64,000 bases of DNA from Neobacillus mesonae (GTDB lineage Bacteria; Bacillota; Bacilli; Paenibacillales; Paenibacillaceae). Below are positions 53,949 through 62,346 of the stretch, in pieces. The translations under genes were made by a program, and so were the position numbers. Each line of letters opens with the position of its first letter. The first letter of the stretch is position 1. Where the stretch lies: the NCBI GenBank assembly GCA_023715865.1, contig JAMBOW010000004.1, positions 1 through 64,000 of the forward strand, read 5' to 3'. Below the pieces are notes generated by a model. That model was not told the origin of the DNA, searched no databases, and saw nothing but the letters and a program-made list of their open reading frames with translations.

Positions 53949-54926
53949 ATGGATATGGAACCCCGCCACGCACCTCCGTCTTCCGCCAAAGTGTCGAAGG
54001 CTCCCCGGAAATCTTTGAGTCCCGGGCTCGGCAAGAAGTTTTTGCGGCAGCGGCATATACAGACGATGGCATTGCTTGGCATCGCGTGGATGTTCATCTT
54101 CAACTACATCCCGATGTACGGCATCATTATTGCTTTTAAAGAGTACAACATCATCGGCACTATTTCTGAAGCGCCATGGGTGGGGCTAACGCATTTTAAG
54201 GAGTTTCTGGAGGATGATAATCTGGGCAATGTCATCCGCAATACACTCGGCATGAGCCTGCTCAAGCTGATTATCGGATTTCCGCTGCCTATTTTGTTTG
54301 CTTTGTTCCTCAACGAACTGAGAAGTGTTAGATTCAAGCGAACCGTGCAGACCATTTCCTATTTGCCGCACTTTTTATCCTGGGTCGTACTTGGCGGTAT
54401 CCTTGCCACATGGCTGTCGGACATCGGAATTATAAACAACATTCTGCTTGCGCTGAATATCATCCAGGAGCCAATCAGTTATTTGGCGGAGCCAAAATAT
54501 TTCTGGACGATCATTATCGCCTCTGATATTTGGAAGGAGCTCGGCTGGTCGGCAATTATTTATCTTGCTGCTATTTCGAGCGTATCCCCGGATATGTATG
54601 AGGCAGCCACCATCGATGGGGCTGGAAGGTTTCAGAAAATGTGGTACGTTACGCTGCCTTCCATCAAATCCACGATAACGATCTTGTTTATACTGGCTGT
54701 CAGCGGCGTGTTGAACTCGAACTTTGACCAGATCCTTGTACTGCGTAACTCGCTGAACGACAGTGCAAGTAATGTAATTGATTATTACGTATACCAGACA
54801 GGGCTTCTTTCGGGACGTTATTCGTATGCTACGGCAGTTGGTCTGATCAAATCAGTGATCGCGCTTATTTTACTGCTGATTGCCAACAAAGTCTCGAGAC
54901 GAATCAATGGCACATCCCTGTTTTAA
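53949..54926 (+). CDS. ABC sugar importer permease, LplB type
   Basis: A 325-residue membrane protein with six membrane segments. It has FNYIPMYGIIIAFKEYNIIG, WVGLTHF and the EAA motif MYEAATIDGAGRFQKMWYVT. It closely resembles the permease at 28997 (shared phrases QTISYLPHFLSWVVLGG and SDIWKELGW/SDIWKEAGW). It pairs with the permease at 54948 and the lipoprotein at 55874. The YesM/YesN genes downstream probably control it. AGGGAGG precedes the ATG. Confidence 0.9.
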   Translation: MDMEPRHAPPSSAKVSKAPRKSLSPGLGKKFLRQRHIQTMALLGIAWMFIFNYIPMYGIIIAFKEYNIIGTISEAPWVGLTHFKEFLEDDNLGNVIRNTLGMSLLKLIIGFPLPILFALFLNELRSVRFKRTVQTISYLPHFLSWVVLGGILATWLSDIGIINNILLALNIIQEPISYLAEPKYFWTIIIASDIWKELGWSAIIYLAAISSVSPDMYEAATIDGAGRFQKMWYVTLPSIKSTITILFILAVSGVLNSNFDQILVLRNSLNDSASNVIDYYVYQTGLLSGRYSYATAVGLIKSVIALILLLIANKVSRRINGTSLF

Positions 54927-54947
54927 GGAGAAAGGAGGAAATCATTC

Positions 54948-55838
54948 TTGTGGACGCTTGAACGCAGAACCAAAGGGGAGTTCGTCTTTGATGCTGTCAA
55001 CACCCTTGTTATGCTGCTGATCTGTTTTCTAACGCTGTATCCGATCTGGTACGTGCTTGTGAATTCCTTTAATGACGGCGCCGATGCCATGAGAGGCGGA
55101 ATCTACTGGTGGCCTCGGGAGTTCAGTCTGGACAATTTCAAAGCGGTCTTTGACAGTCCGGGAATCATGATGGCGATGGGTATAACCGTAGCCAAAACGG
55201 TAGTCGGTACAGCGGTGCATGTCTTCTTTACGGCGATGGTAGCCTATGCCTTCTCCCGAAAGGATTTAATTGGAGGCAAGCTGTATATTCTTATCGGGAC
55301 GATCACGTTGTTCTTCGGAGGGGGCCTCATACCGACCTTCCTGCTCATTCGGGATCTAAACCTCCTGGATAACTTTCTCGTTTATATCATCCCTGCTATG
55401 TTCAGCTTCTTTGATCTCATCATCTTCATGACGTTCTTCCGGGAAATACCCGATGGTCTGGAGGAGGCTGCGCGCATTGACGGTGCGAATGACTGGTCCA
55501 TATTTCTAAGAGTGGTGCTCCCGGTGTCTCTGCCTGTTATTGCAACCATTGCGTTGTTCCATGGAGTCTATCAGTGGAATGACTATTTTACTGGGATGAT
55601 CTATATCAACAATACGGATCTTCAGCCGATTCAAACCTATCTGTACAGAGTTGTCGCTCAGTCGAGCTCGAACCAGATGGTGGCAGCGGTTCAGGGAACG
55701 GCCGCAACAAAAACAGTAACCTCACAGTCGATCAAGCTGGCGACCATGGTTGTCACGACACTTCCGATTGTGTTCGTATATCCATTCCTGCAAAAATACT
55801 TCGTAAAGGGGATGATGATCGGATCAATCAAAGGCTGA
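54948..55838 (+). CDS. ABC sugar importer permease, LplC type
   Basis: A 296-residue membrane protein, six membrane segments, EAA motif LEEAARIDGANDWSIFLRVV and the terminal KYFVKGMMIGSIKG. It starts with TTG at 54948 behind AAAGGAGGA. It is the partner of the LplB-type permease. It is closely related to the protein at 30048, so the two clusters share descent. Confidence 0.88.
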   Translation: MWTLERRTKGEFVFDAVNTLVMLLICFLTLYPIWYVLVNSFNDGADAMRGGIYWWPREFSLDNFKAVFDSPGIMMAMGITVAKTVVGTAVHVFFTAMVAYAFSRKDLIGGKLYILIGTITLFFGGGLIPTFLLIRDLNLLDNFLVYIIPAMFSFFDLIIFMTFFREIPDGLEEAARIDGANDWSIFLRVVLPVSLPVIATIALFHGVYQWNDYFTGMIYINNTDLQPIQTYLYRVVAQSSSNQMVAAVQGTAATKTVTSQSIKLATMVVTTLPIVFVYPFLQKYFVKGMMIGSIKG

Positions 55839-55873
55839 TGAATTAAAAATAAGACGAAAAAGGGGTAAAAAGC

Positions 55874-57538
55874 ATGAACCAATCATTTGCGATGAAACGT
55901 GTTTTGATTATGCTGACTTCACTCATTCTTATCTTTACGGCCGCGTGTTCTTCTGGAGGAAGCCAGGAAGGTGAAGCCGATACGCCTGATACCGAAACAC
56001 CAGCCGTTCAGCTCAGTAAGGATGAGCCGGGCTGGGAAGTGGATACATCTCCAGTTACCTTTGACTGGTATTTGAATTTTTCCTGGTTTCCTAACCAATG
56101 GGGCGTTGATCCTACGTCGAAATATATAACTGAAAAGACGGGGGTCAGCATCAATTTTATCGTTCCAGCAGGAAATGAGACTGAAAAAATGAATACTCTT
56201 ATAGCATCAGGAAAGCTTCCGGATTTCATTACCCTCGATAAGGGTGACGATGCTGTACAAAAGATGATTGATGGGGGACTTGTGCTTCCGCTGAACGAGC
56301 TTGCAGACGAATATGATCCGTACTTCTTTACGGCATCGGATGCAGCCAAGCTTTCTTGGTATACACAGCCGGACGGCAAGGTCTATGCCTACCCGAACGC
56401 GTCATCTTCACCGAAGGATTATGAGCAGTATGGTTCAGATTATGTCTCCAACCAAGTATTTCTAGTCAGAAAAGATATGTATGAAGCTATTGGCAGCCCG
56501 GATATGCGTACACCGGAAGGGTTCCTGGCTGCACTGGAAGCGGCGAAGGCTCAGTTTCCGGAAGTAAACGGTCAGCCGCTTATTCCGCTCGGACTGCATG
56601 AGTTCACCGAGAATGGTAACTACTCACTGGAAGGCTACATTCAGAATTTGCTGGCGATCCCGAAGGAGAAGGACGGCAAGCTGTATGATCGCGCTACCGA
56701 TCCGGAATATATTAAGTGGCTGAAAACGATGCGCACGGCGAATGAGAATGGCCTGCTCTCCAAAGACATCTTTATAGACAAACGCCCGCAGATGGAAGAA
56801 AAAATAGCTCAAGGCAGATACTTTGCCATGATCTATCAGCGCAGTGATCTTGCCGCTCAGCAAAATGCGCTCTACGCGAATGATCCGAACTCTGTATATA
56901 TTGCCGTTGACGGACCGTCGAACAGCAATCTGGATACACCGACACTGGATGGACCGGGAATCTCCGGCTGGACAGTGACGCTGATCTCCAAAAACGTAAA
57001 GGATAAAGCGCGTGCTATCCGTTTCCTGAGTTACTTAAACAGTGAAGAAGGCAACAAGGATCTTTATCTGGGCGAAAAAGGCGTAACTTACGATACGATT
57101 GACGGCAAGGATCAGTTTAAGCCGGAAGCACTTGAGCTGCTGAATTCTGACCGCTCTGCTTTTGATAAGGAGTACGGTGCCTCATTTACTTTCTGGATGC
57201 TGATGAATACGAATATTACCACACAATGGACACCTCCGGCTGTGGAGCCGTTCAAGCAGATGGAGGATTGGACGAAGGGCAAAACGGTAAGCGCTTCCGA
57301 ATTTGAACTTCTCAATCCGACCGGGAACTCTCCGGAAGGTATTATTAATACAAAGCTGAGCCAGCTGTGGGGCAAAACGCTGCCGAAGCTGCTGATGGCC
57401 GAAACGGAGGCTGAATTTGATTCCATCTGGACCGATTATCTCGATAAACGCCAGAAGGAAGGACTTGAGCAGGTTCAGGCATTCCAGCAGAAGAAATATG
57501 AGGAGAACGTTAGTAAGCTTGGTGAGTTTTTAAAATAG
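55874..57538 (+). CDS. Extracellular sugar-binding lipoprotein of ABC importer (LipO type)
   Basis: A 554-residue lipoprotein with signal peptide and lipobox TAAC (Cys near residue 25), then an acidic linker. The mature domain parallels the protein at 31017 (VTFDWYLNFSWFPNQWGVD, YAYPNASSSPKDYEQYG, GPGISGWTVTLIS). The substrate is unknown, since no hydrolase is in this cluster. It captures sugar for the permeases at 53949 and 54948. Confidence 0.9.
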   Translation: MNQSFAMKRVLIMLTSLILIFTAACSSGGSQEGEADTPDTETPAVQLSKDEPGWEVDTSPVTFDWYLNFSWFPNQWGVDPTSKYITEKTGVSINFIVPAGNETEKMNTLIASGKLPDFITLDKGDDAVQKMIDGGLVLPLNELADEYDPYFFTASDAAKLSWYTQPDGKVYAYPNASSSPKDYEQYGSDYVSNQVFLVRKDMYEAIGSPDMRTPEGFLAALEAAKAQFPEVNGQPLIPLGLHEFTENGNYSLEGYIQNLLAIPKEKDGKLYDRATDPEYIKWLKTMRTANENGLLSKDIFIDKRPQMEEKIAQGRYFAMIYQRSDLAAQQNALYANDPNSVYIAVDGPSNSNLDTPTLDGPGISGWTVTLISKNVKDKARAIRFLSYLNSEEGNKDLYLGEKGVTYDTIDGKDQFKPEALELLNSDRSAFDKEYGASFTFWMLMNTNITTQWTPPAVEPFKQMEDWTKGKTVSASEFELLNPTGNSPEGIINTKLSQLWGKTLPKLLMAETEAEFDSIWTDYLDKRQKEGLEQVQAFQQKKYEENVSKLGEFLK

Positions 57539-57561
57539 TGCTTGAGCTGATAAGCCCGAAT

Positions 57562-57583
57562 ACCCGCTGACCGCGGGTTTTTC
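57562..57583 (+). terminator. Intrinsic terminator between importer and YesM/YesN genes
   Basis: ACCCGC / GCGGGT stem with a 5-base loop followed by TTTTTC. Partial read-through would link the importer to the two-component genes. Confidence 0.7.
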
Positions 57584-57630
57584 GAGCTTTCAGCTGTAAA
57601 TACGAGCAGGAATGGGGATTAGGATTTCAG

Positions 57631-59556
57631 GTGAAGAGAAGAGGAAACAATCTGCTGCAGGCTTTCGCTTATTGGTGGGAGCAGAGATCCCTGCAGAGCC
57701 GTCTGATCGCAGCTTATATCGCGATTATTTTGGTGCCGAGTCTGCTCGTCTCCATTGTGTCCTTTCGCGCGATCAATGAGACCTATATTAAGGATGCGAT
57801 AGACAAGAGCGCGAATATACTCGATATGGAGAAGCTGCACATCATGAACCAGATTGAGTCCATGGAGCGCTCAGCCCAGCTGGCCGTTTCTGACAAAGAG
57901 GTATTGAACTATCTGACAAGGAAGACGGAGCCTGCTTTAGGCGAGCTGGTCGATTTTAATATGAACGCTTTTGTCAATCTCACCCGAATTCAATTCAACA
58001 ATCCCAACATCGAGCATCTATATCTGTTTACGGATAATCCGTATGCCTATGAAATATCGCCTATTATTTTCAGTGAACGACGCATTAAGGAGGAGGCCTG
58101 GTACAAGGATACATACGGGTTAGGGGATTTACAGATGTGGACGTTCCAGCATTTCGACCGGGATCTGTTCAAGCGAAGTATGGAGCAGGAGCCCAAAGTC
58201 TCTTTGCTGCGGGAAATCAGCCTAATCAGTGGAGAGCATTCCGGTATCATTCAGGTGGATATGCTGCTATCCGAATTTTCTCCCCGGACTTTTTCAGTGC
58301 AGGATGAACGCTCCCAGCTGTTTTTGGTCGATGAGAACTATCAAATATTCACCCGTGCCAAGCAGTCGCTGCTAACGGAATATCCTTTAATGGAGCAGGC
58401 GATTACGGCCAAGGTTGAAGCATTGTTGGCAGGGAAACCGTGGCAGATGGAGTATAAAGAGGCCGGGAAATCCTATCTTTTTCTAAGTATCCCATTGGAG
58501 GGCTTGAACGCCCATTTACTAAATGTGCTGTCCATGGAGGATGTGCTTGCGCAGATTTCAAAAATTCGGAATACGACGATCGGCATCAATGTTCTTTTCA
58601 TTATTATTTTTACGATTATTGCTTATGTACTTAATTCCTTTATCCTAAAAAACCTCGTTAGACTCACAGATGCCATGAAAATGGCACGCCGCGGGGAATT
58701 GTATACAGGCGTCGTGATCCGCGGAGGTGGAGAGATTGGAGAACTTGCTTTTCATTTTAATAAGCTGATGAACAAGATTAATGAGCTCGTTGCTGTTGCT
58801 GTTCGCAAGGAGGCCATGTCCAAGGAAGCGGAACTCAGAACACTGCATAACCAGATTGATTCCCATTTCCTGTATAACACGCTGGAGAATATTCGAATGC
58901 TGGCGGAGATGGAGGATCAGCGGGAAATCGCGGATTCGCTAACCTCGCTGGGAGGAATGATGCGATACAACTTCAAATGGTCCGGGGATTACGTGAAGCT
59001 GAGAGATGAGCTCAGGCATATCAGGAATTACATTGATGTCATGAACATTAGGTTTGATACACCGATTTCACTTGTATTGGATGTGCCGAATGCAATGCTT
59101 GAGGCGGAAGTGCTCAAAATGTCGCTTCAGCCGATCGTAGAGAACAGCGTTAAGCATGGCTGGTATGAAGAGTCGGAAGCGCTTCAGGATAAACGGATCG
59201 TTATTCATGCGGAGACACTCCCCGGTAAATGCCGAATATCCATTCAGGACAATGGAACAGGCATCGCTGAAGCGGAGCTTGTTATGCTGACCGATGCCCT
59301 TCGCAGGTCATACCCGGGAATGGCACATGATGCAGAAGCTGAGGTTCAGAATACATTTGCCGAAAGAGGCCGGGCTGGGCGTTCTGTCGGCATTGGGCTG
59401 ATGAATGTACATCAGCGGATCCAGCTTTTTTACGGACAGGAATACGGCTTAACGATTCACAGTACAGAAGGTCTGGGCACCATTGTATTCATCACTTTGC
59501 CTAGAGTGGTCATGACAGGAGGGGATGAGGGTGAGGAAACTCATCATTGTGGATGA
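57631..59556 (+). CDS. Sensor histidine kinase, YesM family
   Basis: A 641-residue membrane kinase. Membrane segments at about 27-47 and 312-335 flank an extracellular sensing domain (Cache-like). A HAMP domain follows (about 335-390), then the YesM/LytS-type His_kinase motif with His412 in DSHFLYNTLENIRML, and a HATPase (about 490-630; VENSVKHGW, DNGTGIAEAEL, GIGLMNVHQRI). GTG 57631 is the start, behind a weak AGG. It senses an extracellular sugar signal and phosphorylates the regulator at 59531, which it overlaps by 26 bases. Confidence 0.92.
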   Translation: MKRRGNNLLQAFAYWWEQRSLQSRLIAAYIAIILVPSLLVSIVSFRAINETYIKDAIDKSANILDMEKLHIMNQIESMERSAQLAVSDKEVLNYLTRKTEPALGELVDFNMNAFVNLTRIQFNNPNIEHLYLFTDNPYAYEISPIIFSERRIKEEAWYKDTYGLGDLQMWTFQHFDRDLFKRSMEQEPKVSLLREISLISGEHSGIIQVDMLLSEFSPRTFSVQDERSQLFLVDENYQIFTRAKQSLLTEYPLMEQAITAKVEALLAGKPWQMEYKEAGKSYLFLSIPLEGLNAHLLNVLSMEDVLAQISKIRNTTIGINVLFIIIFTIIAYVLNSFILKNLVRLTDAMKMARRGELYTGVVIRGGGEIGELAFHFNKLMNKINELVAVAVRKEAMSKEAELRTLHNQIDSHFLYNTLENIRMLAEMEDQREIADSLTSLGGMMRYNFKWSGDYVKLRDELRHIRNYIDVMNIRFDTPISLVLDVPNAMLEAEVLKMSLQPIVENSVKHGWYEESEALQDKRIVIHAETLPGKCRISIQDNGTGIAEAELVMLTDALRRSYPGMAHDAEAEVQNTFAERGRAGRSVGIGLMNVHQRIQLFYGQEYGLTIHSTEGLGTIVFITLPRVVMTGGDEGEETHHCG

Positions 59557-61108
59557 TGAAAAAAATATTCGTCTAGGTCTGAAAGCGATGATTGAGCGGC
59601 AATACCCGGAAGGCTATCAGATTGAGCTGGCGGCCAATGGACAAATTGCACTGGAGCTGAACCGTAAGTCCCGTGCAGACCTGATTCTGACGGATATCAA
59701 GATGCCGGTACTGGATGGGATTCGGCTGCTGGAGGAGCTGAATAACGAGCCGGGAGGACGAAGACCTGCCGTCGTATTGCTTAGCGGGTATGATGACTTT
59801 GAATACGCGAAGACGGCCATTCGATACAAAGTGAAGGATTATTTGCTTAAGCCGATTCAGCGGACAGAGTTGTTTGATATGCTAAACCGGGTGGATAAGG
59901 AACTGAGTGAGCAGGAGGCACTGCATCTGGAACGGACCCATGAGCAGATGGAGCTGCGGATGGAGCAGCGCAAAAACCGTCTGCGGCAGCTTTTGTTTGG
60001 AGAAGGTCCCATTCTTGCAGAGGAGATGCAGCAGCTTAACAAGGATTGGGCGCAGTATGGTCCATTTCCAAGTACCTATGCTGTAGCCTTGGTGCTATGC
60101 AGATACGTGGATGGGTCAGCGATGCCGGCAGGAGAAATTCTGCGGCTTGTCGAGCAGTTGAGCGATTCTATGGATGTACGAGCCGAAACGATATTGACGG
60201 ATGTGGAGGGCAGGCTTGTTCTTGCTGGTAATACGGTCAACTGGTATAAGGAGCTGTCGAGACAAGCAGAGCTGAAGGGGTGGAACGGATTCCGGATGGG
60301 GATCAGCTCGCAGCAGGAGGATTTGGCAAGGGTTCGCGATCAATATCATGAGGCGCAGACAGCGCTGAGATACGCTTTTTTATATCCAAGGTCCAACTAC
60401 GTCGAGTATGATCCTTCGTTTGCTAGGCGTACAGACTTCCCTATTCCGTATGCCTCCTTACGCAAACTCGGAAACATGCTGGGAACGGACCGGATCAAAG
60501 AGATGAAGCTGCTGCTCGGATCGATTTTTCAGCTTGAGCATTTGCAGCAGATTGATATCACGTATTTAGAAAAAGTAAGCAGACTTATGAATGAAAATGT
60601 GTTTGATGAGGTGTTCCGCAGGTATGGAGAATCGTCAGTTGAGGTGCTGAAAATGTATAAGCTGGCCGGGAATCTCTATAATTTTCAAAGCTTTAGTGAG
60701 TATTATAGAAAGTTAGAGTATTTACTCGTTAGCGTTAATGATTATGTATCCCGTATTCGGCTTGCACACAGTGAAAATGCAGATATGAAAGAGGCGGTTC
60801 GATATATTCATGAGCAGTATAACCGGCCTTTGAACATGGCGATTGTCAGCAATCATGTGTCCCTCAATTACTCGTATTTCAGCGAGGCGTTCAAAGCGTA
60901 TACCGGTGATAACTTCGTGTTGTATTTAAAAAAGGTGCGCATTCAAAAGGCTAAGGAGATGCTTCGAAATCCGGCTCTGAAAATGACAGAGATCAGCTGC
61001 GCCGTCGGTTTTGAGACGAGTAAGCATTTCTCCCGCGTATTTCGGGAGCTGGAAGGTGTGTCGCCTCATGAATATCGCCAGCTCAGTGGAGGAGAAACAG
61101 AACGATAG
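59531..61108 (+). CDS. Response regulator with AraC-type DNA-binding domain, YesN family
   Basis: A 525-residue regulator. The receiver domain (1-120) has IIVDDEKNIR, the phospho-acceptor Asp55 in LTDIKMPVLDG, and Lys near 105 (YLLKPI). A long helical middle region follows, then the AraC HTH pair (about 425-520; NHVSLNYSYFSEAFKAYTG, EISCAVGFETSKHFSRVFRE). GTG 59531 gives AGGAGG an 8-base spacing; ATG 59525 would be only 2 bases away. It is translationally coupled to the kinase gene. The likely target is the importer operon at 53949 (inference). Confidence 0.92.
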   Translation: MRKLIIVDDEKNIRLGLKAMIERQYPEGYQIELAANGQIALELNRKSRADLILTDIKMPVLDGIRLLEELNNEPGGRRPAVVLLSGYDDFEYAKTAIRYKVKDYLLKPIQRTELFDMLNRVDKELSEQEALHLERTHEQMELRMEQRKNRLRQLLFGEGPILAEEMQQLNKDWAQYGPFPSTYAVALVLCRYVDGSAMPAGEILRLVEQLSDSMDVRAETILTDVEGRLVLAGNTVNWYKELSRQAELKGWNGFRMGISSQQEDLARVRDQYHEAQTALRYAFLYPRSNYVEYDPSFARRTDFPIPYASLRKLGNMLGTDRIKEMKLLLGSIFQLEHLQQIDITYLEKVSRLMNENVFDEVFRRYGESSVEVLKMYKLAGNLYNFQSFSEYYRKLEYLLVSVNDYVSRIRLAHSENADMKEAVRYIHEQYNRPLNMAIVSNHVSLNYSYFSEAFKAYTGDNFVLYLKKVRIQKAKEMLRNPALKMTEISCAVGFETSKHFSRVFRELEGVSPHEYRQLSGGETER

Positions 61109-61120
61109 TATATATGAATA

Positions 61121-61166
61121 AAGGCTGGATAAGCTTGCAGCTGCAGCAAGCTTATCCAGCCTTTTT
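61121..61166. terminator. Very strong bidirectional terminator
   Basis: A perfect 18-bp stem (AAGGCTGGATAAGCTTGC and its complement) with a 7-base loop and a T run. It lies between the convergent yesN-like and aldo/keto reductase genes. Confidence 0.9.
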
Positions 61167-61174
61167 AACTTGTA

Positions 61175-62149
61175 TTATATCCGGTAAGCCGCAAAAGGTT
61201 TCGCGTGCACGAACCGGTCGCTTACTTCAGCCAGCTTTCCTTCAAGCTCTGCATCCATGTTGATTTCAAGACTTTTCAAATTATCATCCAGCTGTTCCGT
61301 ACGAGTGGCGCCGACAATAACGGTCGATACGGCAGGACGGTTCATCAGCCAGGCGATCGAAAGTGCACTAGGAGAGTGTCCTGTCTCTGCTGCAAGCTCG
61401 GACACCTTTTGTCCCAGCGTAATGTTATGCTCCTCCAAGAACCGCTGGAAATTCGGGTCTGTTTCCGCTCGGGAGCCGGCTGGTACAGATGACTTGCCCG
61501 TATATTTTCCGGTCAGAATCCCGCCGGCCAGCGGAAAGTAAGGGATAATGCCGACGCCTTGATCCAGGCACATCGGAACAAGCTCAGGCTCTGGCGTGCG
61601 ATCCGCCAGGGAGTAGCTGACCTGATTGGAGACAAAACGTTCGAATCCTTTCAGCTCACTAATACCGAGGGCCTTCATCAGCTCCCATGCGGCATAATTG
61701 GAAGCGCCGATGTAGCGTACTTTTCCGGCGGATACCATATCATCAAGCGTACGGAGTGTTTCCTCCAGCGGTGTATTCGGATCAAAGGTGTGAATCTGAT
61801 ACAGATCCACATAATCCGTCTGCAGCCGTTTCAAGCTGTTCTCTAGCTCCTGCTGCAGATGGTACCGGGAAGAGCCGCGCCCATTCGGGGAATCGCTTCT
61901 TGCAATAAGTCCGGCTTTGGTTGCGAGTACAACCTGGTCTCTTTTACCTTTCAGTGCTTGTCCAATAATCCGCTCGGATTCTGTTCCCGCATAGATGTTG
62001 GCTGTATCGATAAAGTTGATGCCACTGTCGATGGCATGGTGCAGAATTCGTGCAGAAGCTGCCTCATCCGCTCGTTTGCCAAAGGAATTGGTGCCAAGAC
62101 CGAGAAGAGAGACCTGCATTCCGCTTCGTCCAAGGTATGTATATTTCAA
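61175..62149 (-). CDS. Aldo/keto reductase (potassium channel beta-subunit-like/YghZ-type branch)
   Basis: A 324-residue NADPH-dependent reductase with the TIM-barrel AKR signs: NFIDTANIYAGTESERIIG (catalytic Asp and Tyr), LATKAG (Lys), YQIHTFDPNTPLEETL (His), and VIVGATRTEQLDDNL for the cofactor. A TTG at 62149 is chosen because AAGGAG (62158-62163) is 8 bases upstream; GTG 62158 overlaps that site. The substrate is unknown. Single gene. Confidence 0.88.
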   Translation of the reverse strand: MKYTYLGRSGMQVSLLGLGTNSFGKRADEAASARILHHAIDSGINFIDTANIYAGTESERIIGQALKGKRDQVVLATKAGLIARSDSPNGRGSSRYHLQQELENSLKRLQTDYVDLYQIHTFDPNTPLEETLRTLDDMVSAGKVRYIGASNYAAWELMKALGISELKGFERFVSNQVSYSLADRTPEPELVPMCLDQGVGIIPYFPLAGGILTGKYTGKSSVPAGSRAETDPNFQRFLEEHNITLGQKVSELAAETGHSPSALSIAWLMNRPAVSTVIVGATRTEQLDDNLKSLEINMDAELEGKLAEVSDRFVHAKPFAAYRI

Positions 62150-62298
62150 GTTCGTCACTCCTTTTTGTTAGATGCTCATATTATTAATGATAGTATACAT
62201 TCGTTCAGATAGGAAATGTCGGAGATATGGTTACCTTTTATAGAAGAAGCGGATGCTTTTGCCGAGTTTGTTGCAATGACACAGCAGCAATGACAGGA

Positions 62299-62336
62299 AA
62301 GCCATATCACCAGATGAAGATCTGATGATATGGCTT
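62299..62336. terminator. Bidirectional hairpin after the allophanate hydrolase gene
   Basis: AAGCCATATCA-C-CAGAT / ATCTG-A-TGATATGGCTT stem, 16 pairs with one mismatch and a 4-base loop. It has only weak T runs. Confidence 0.65.
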
Positions 62337-62346
62337 ATTACTTGCT

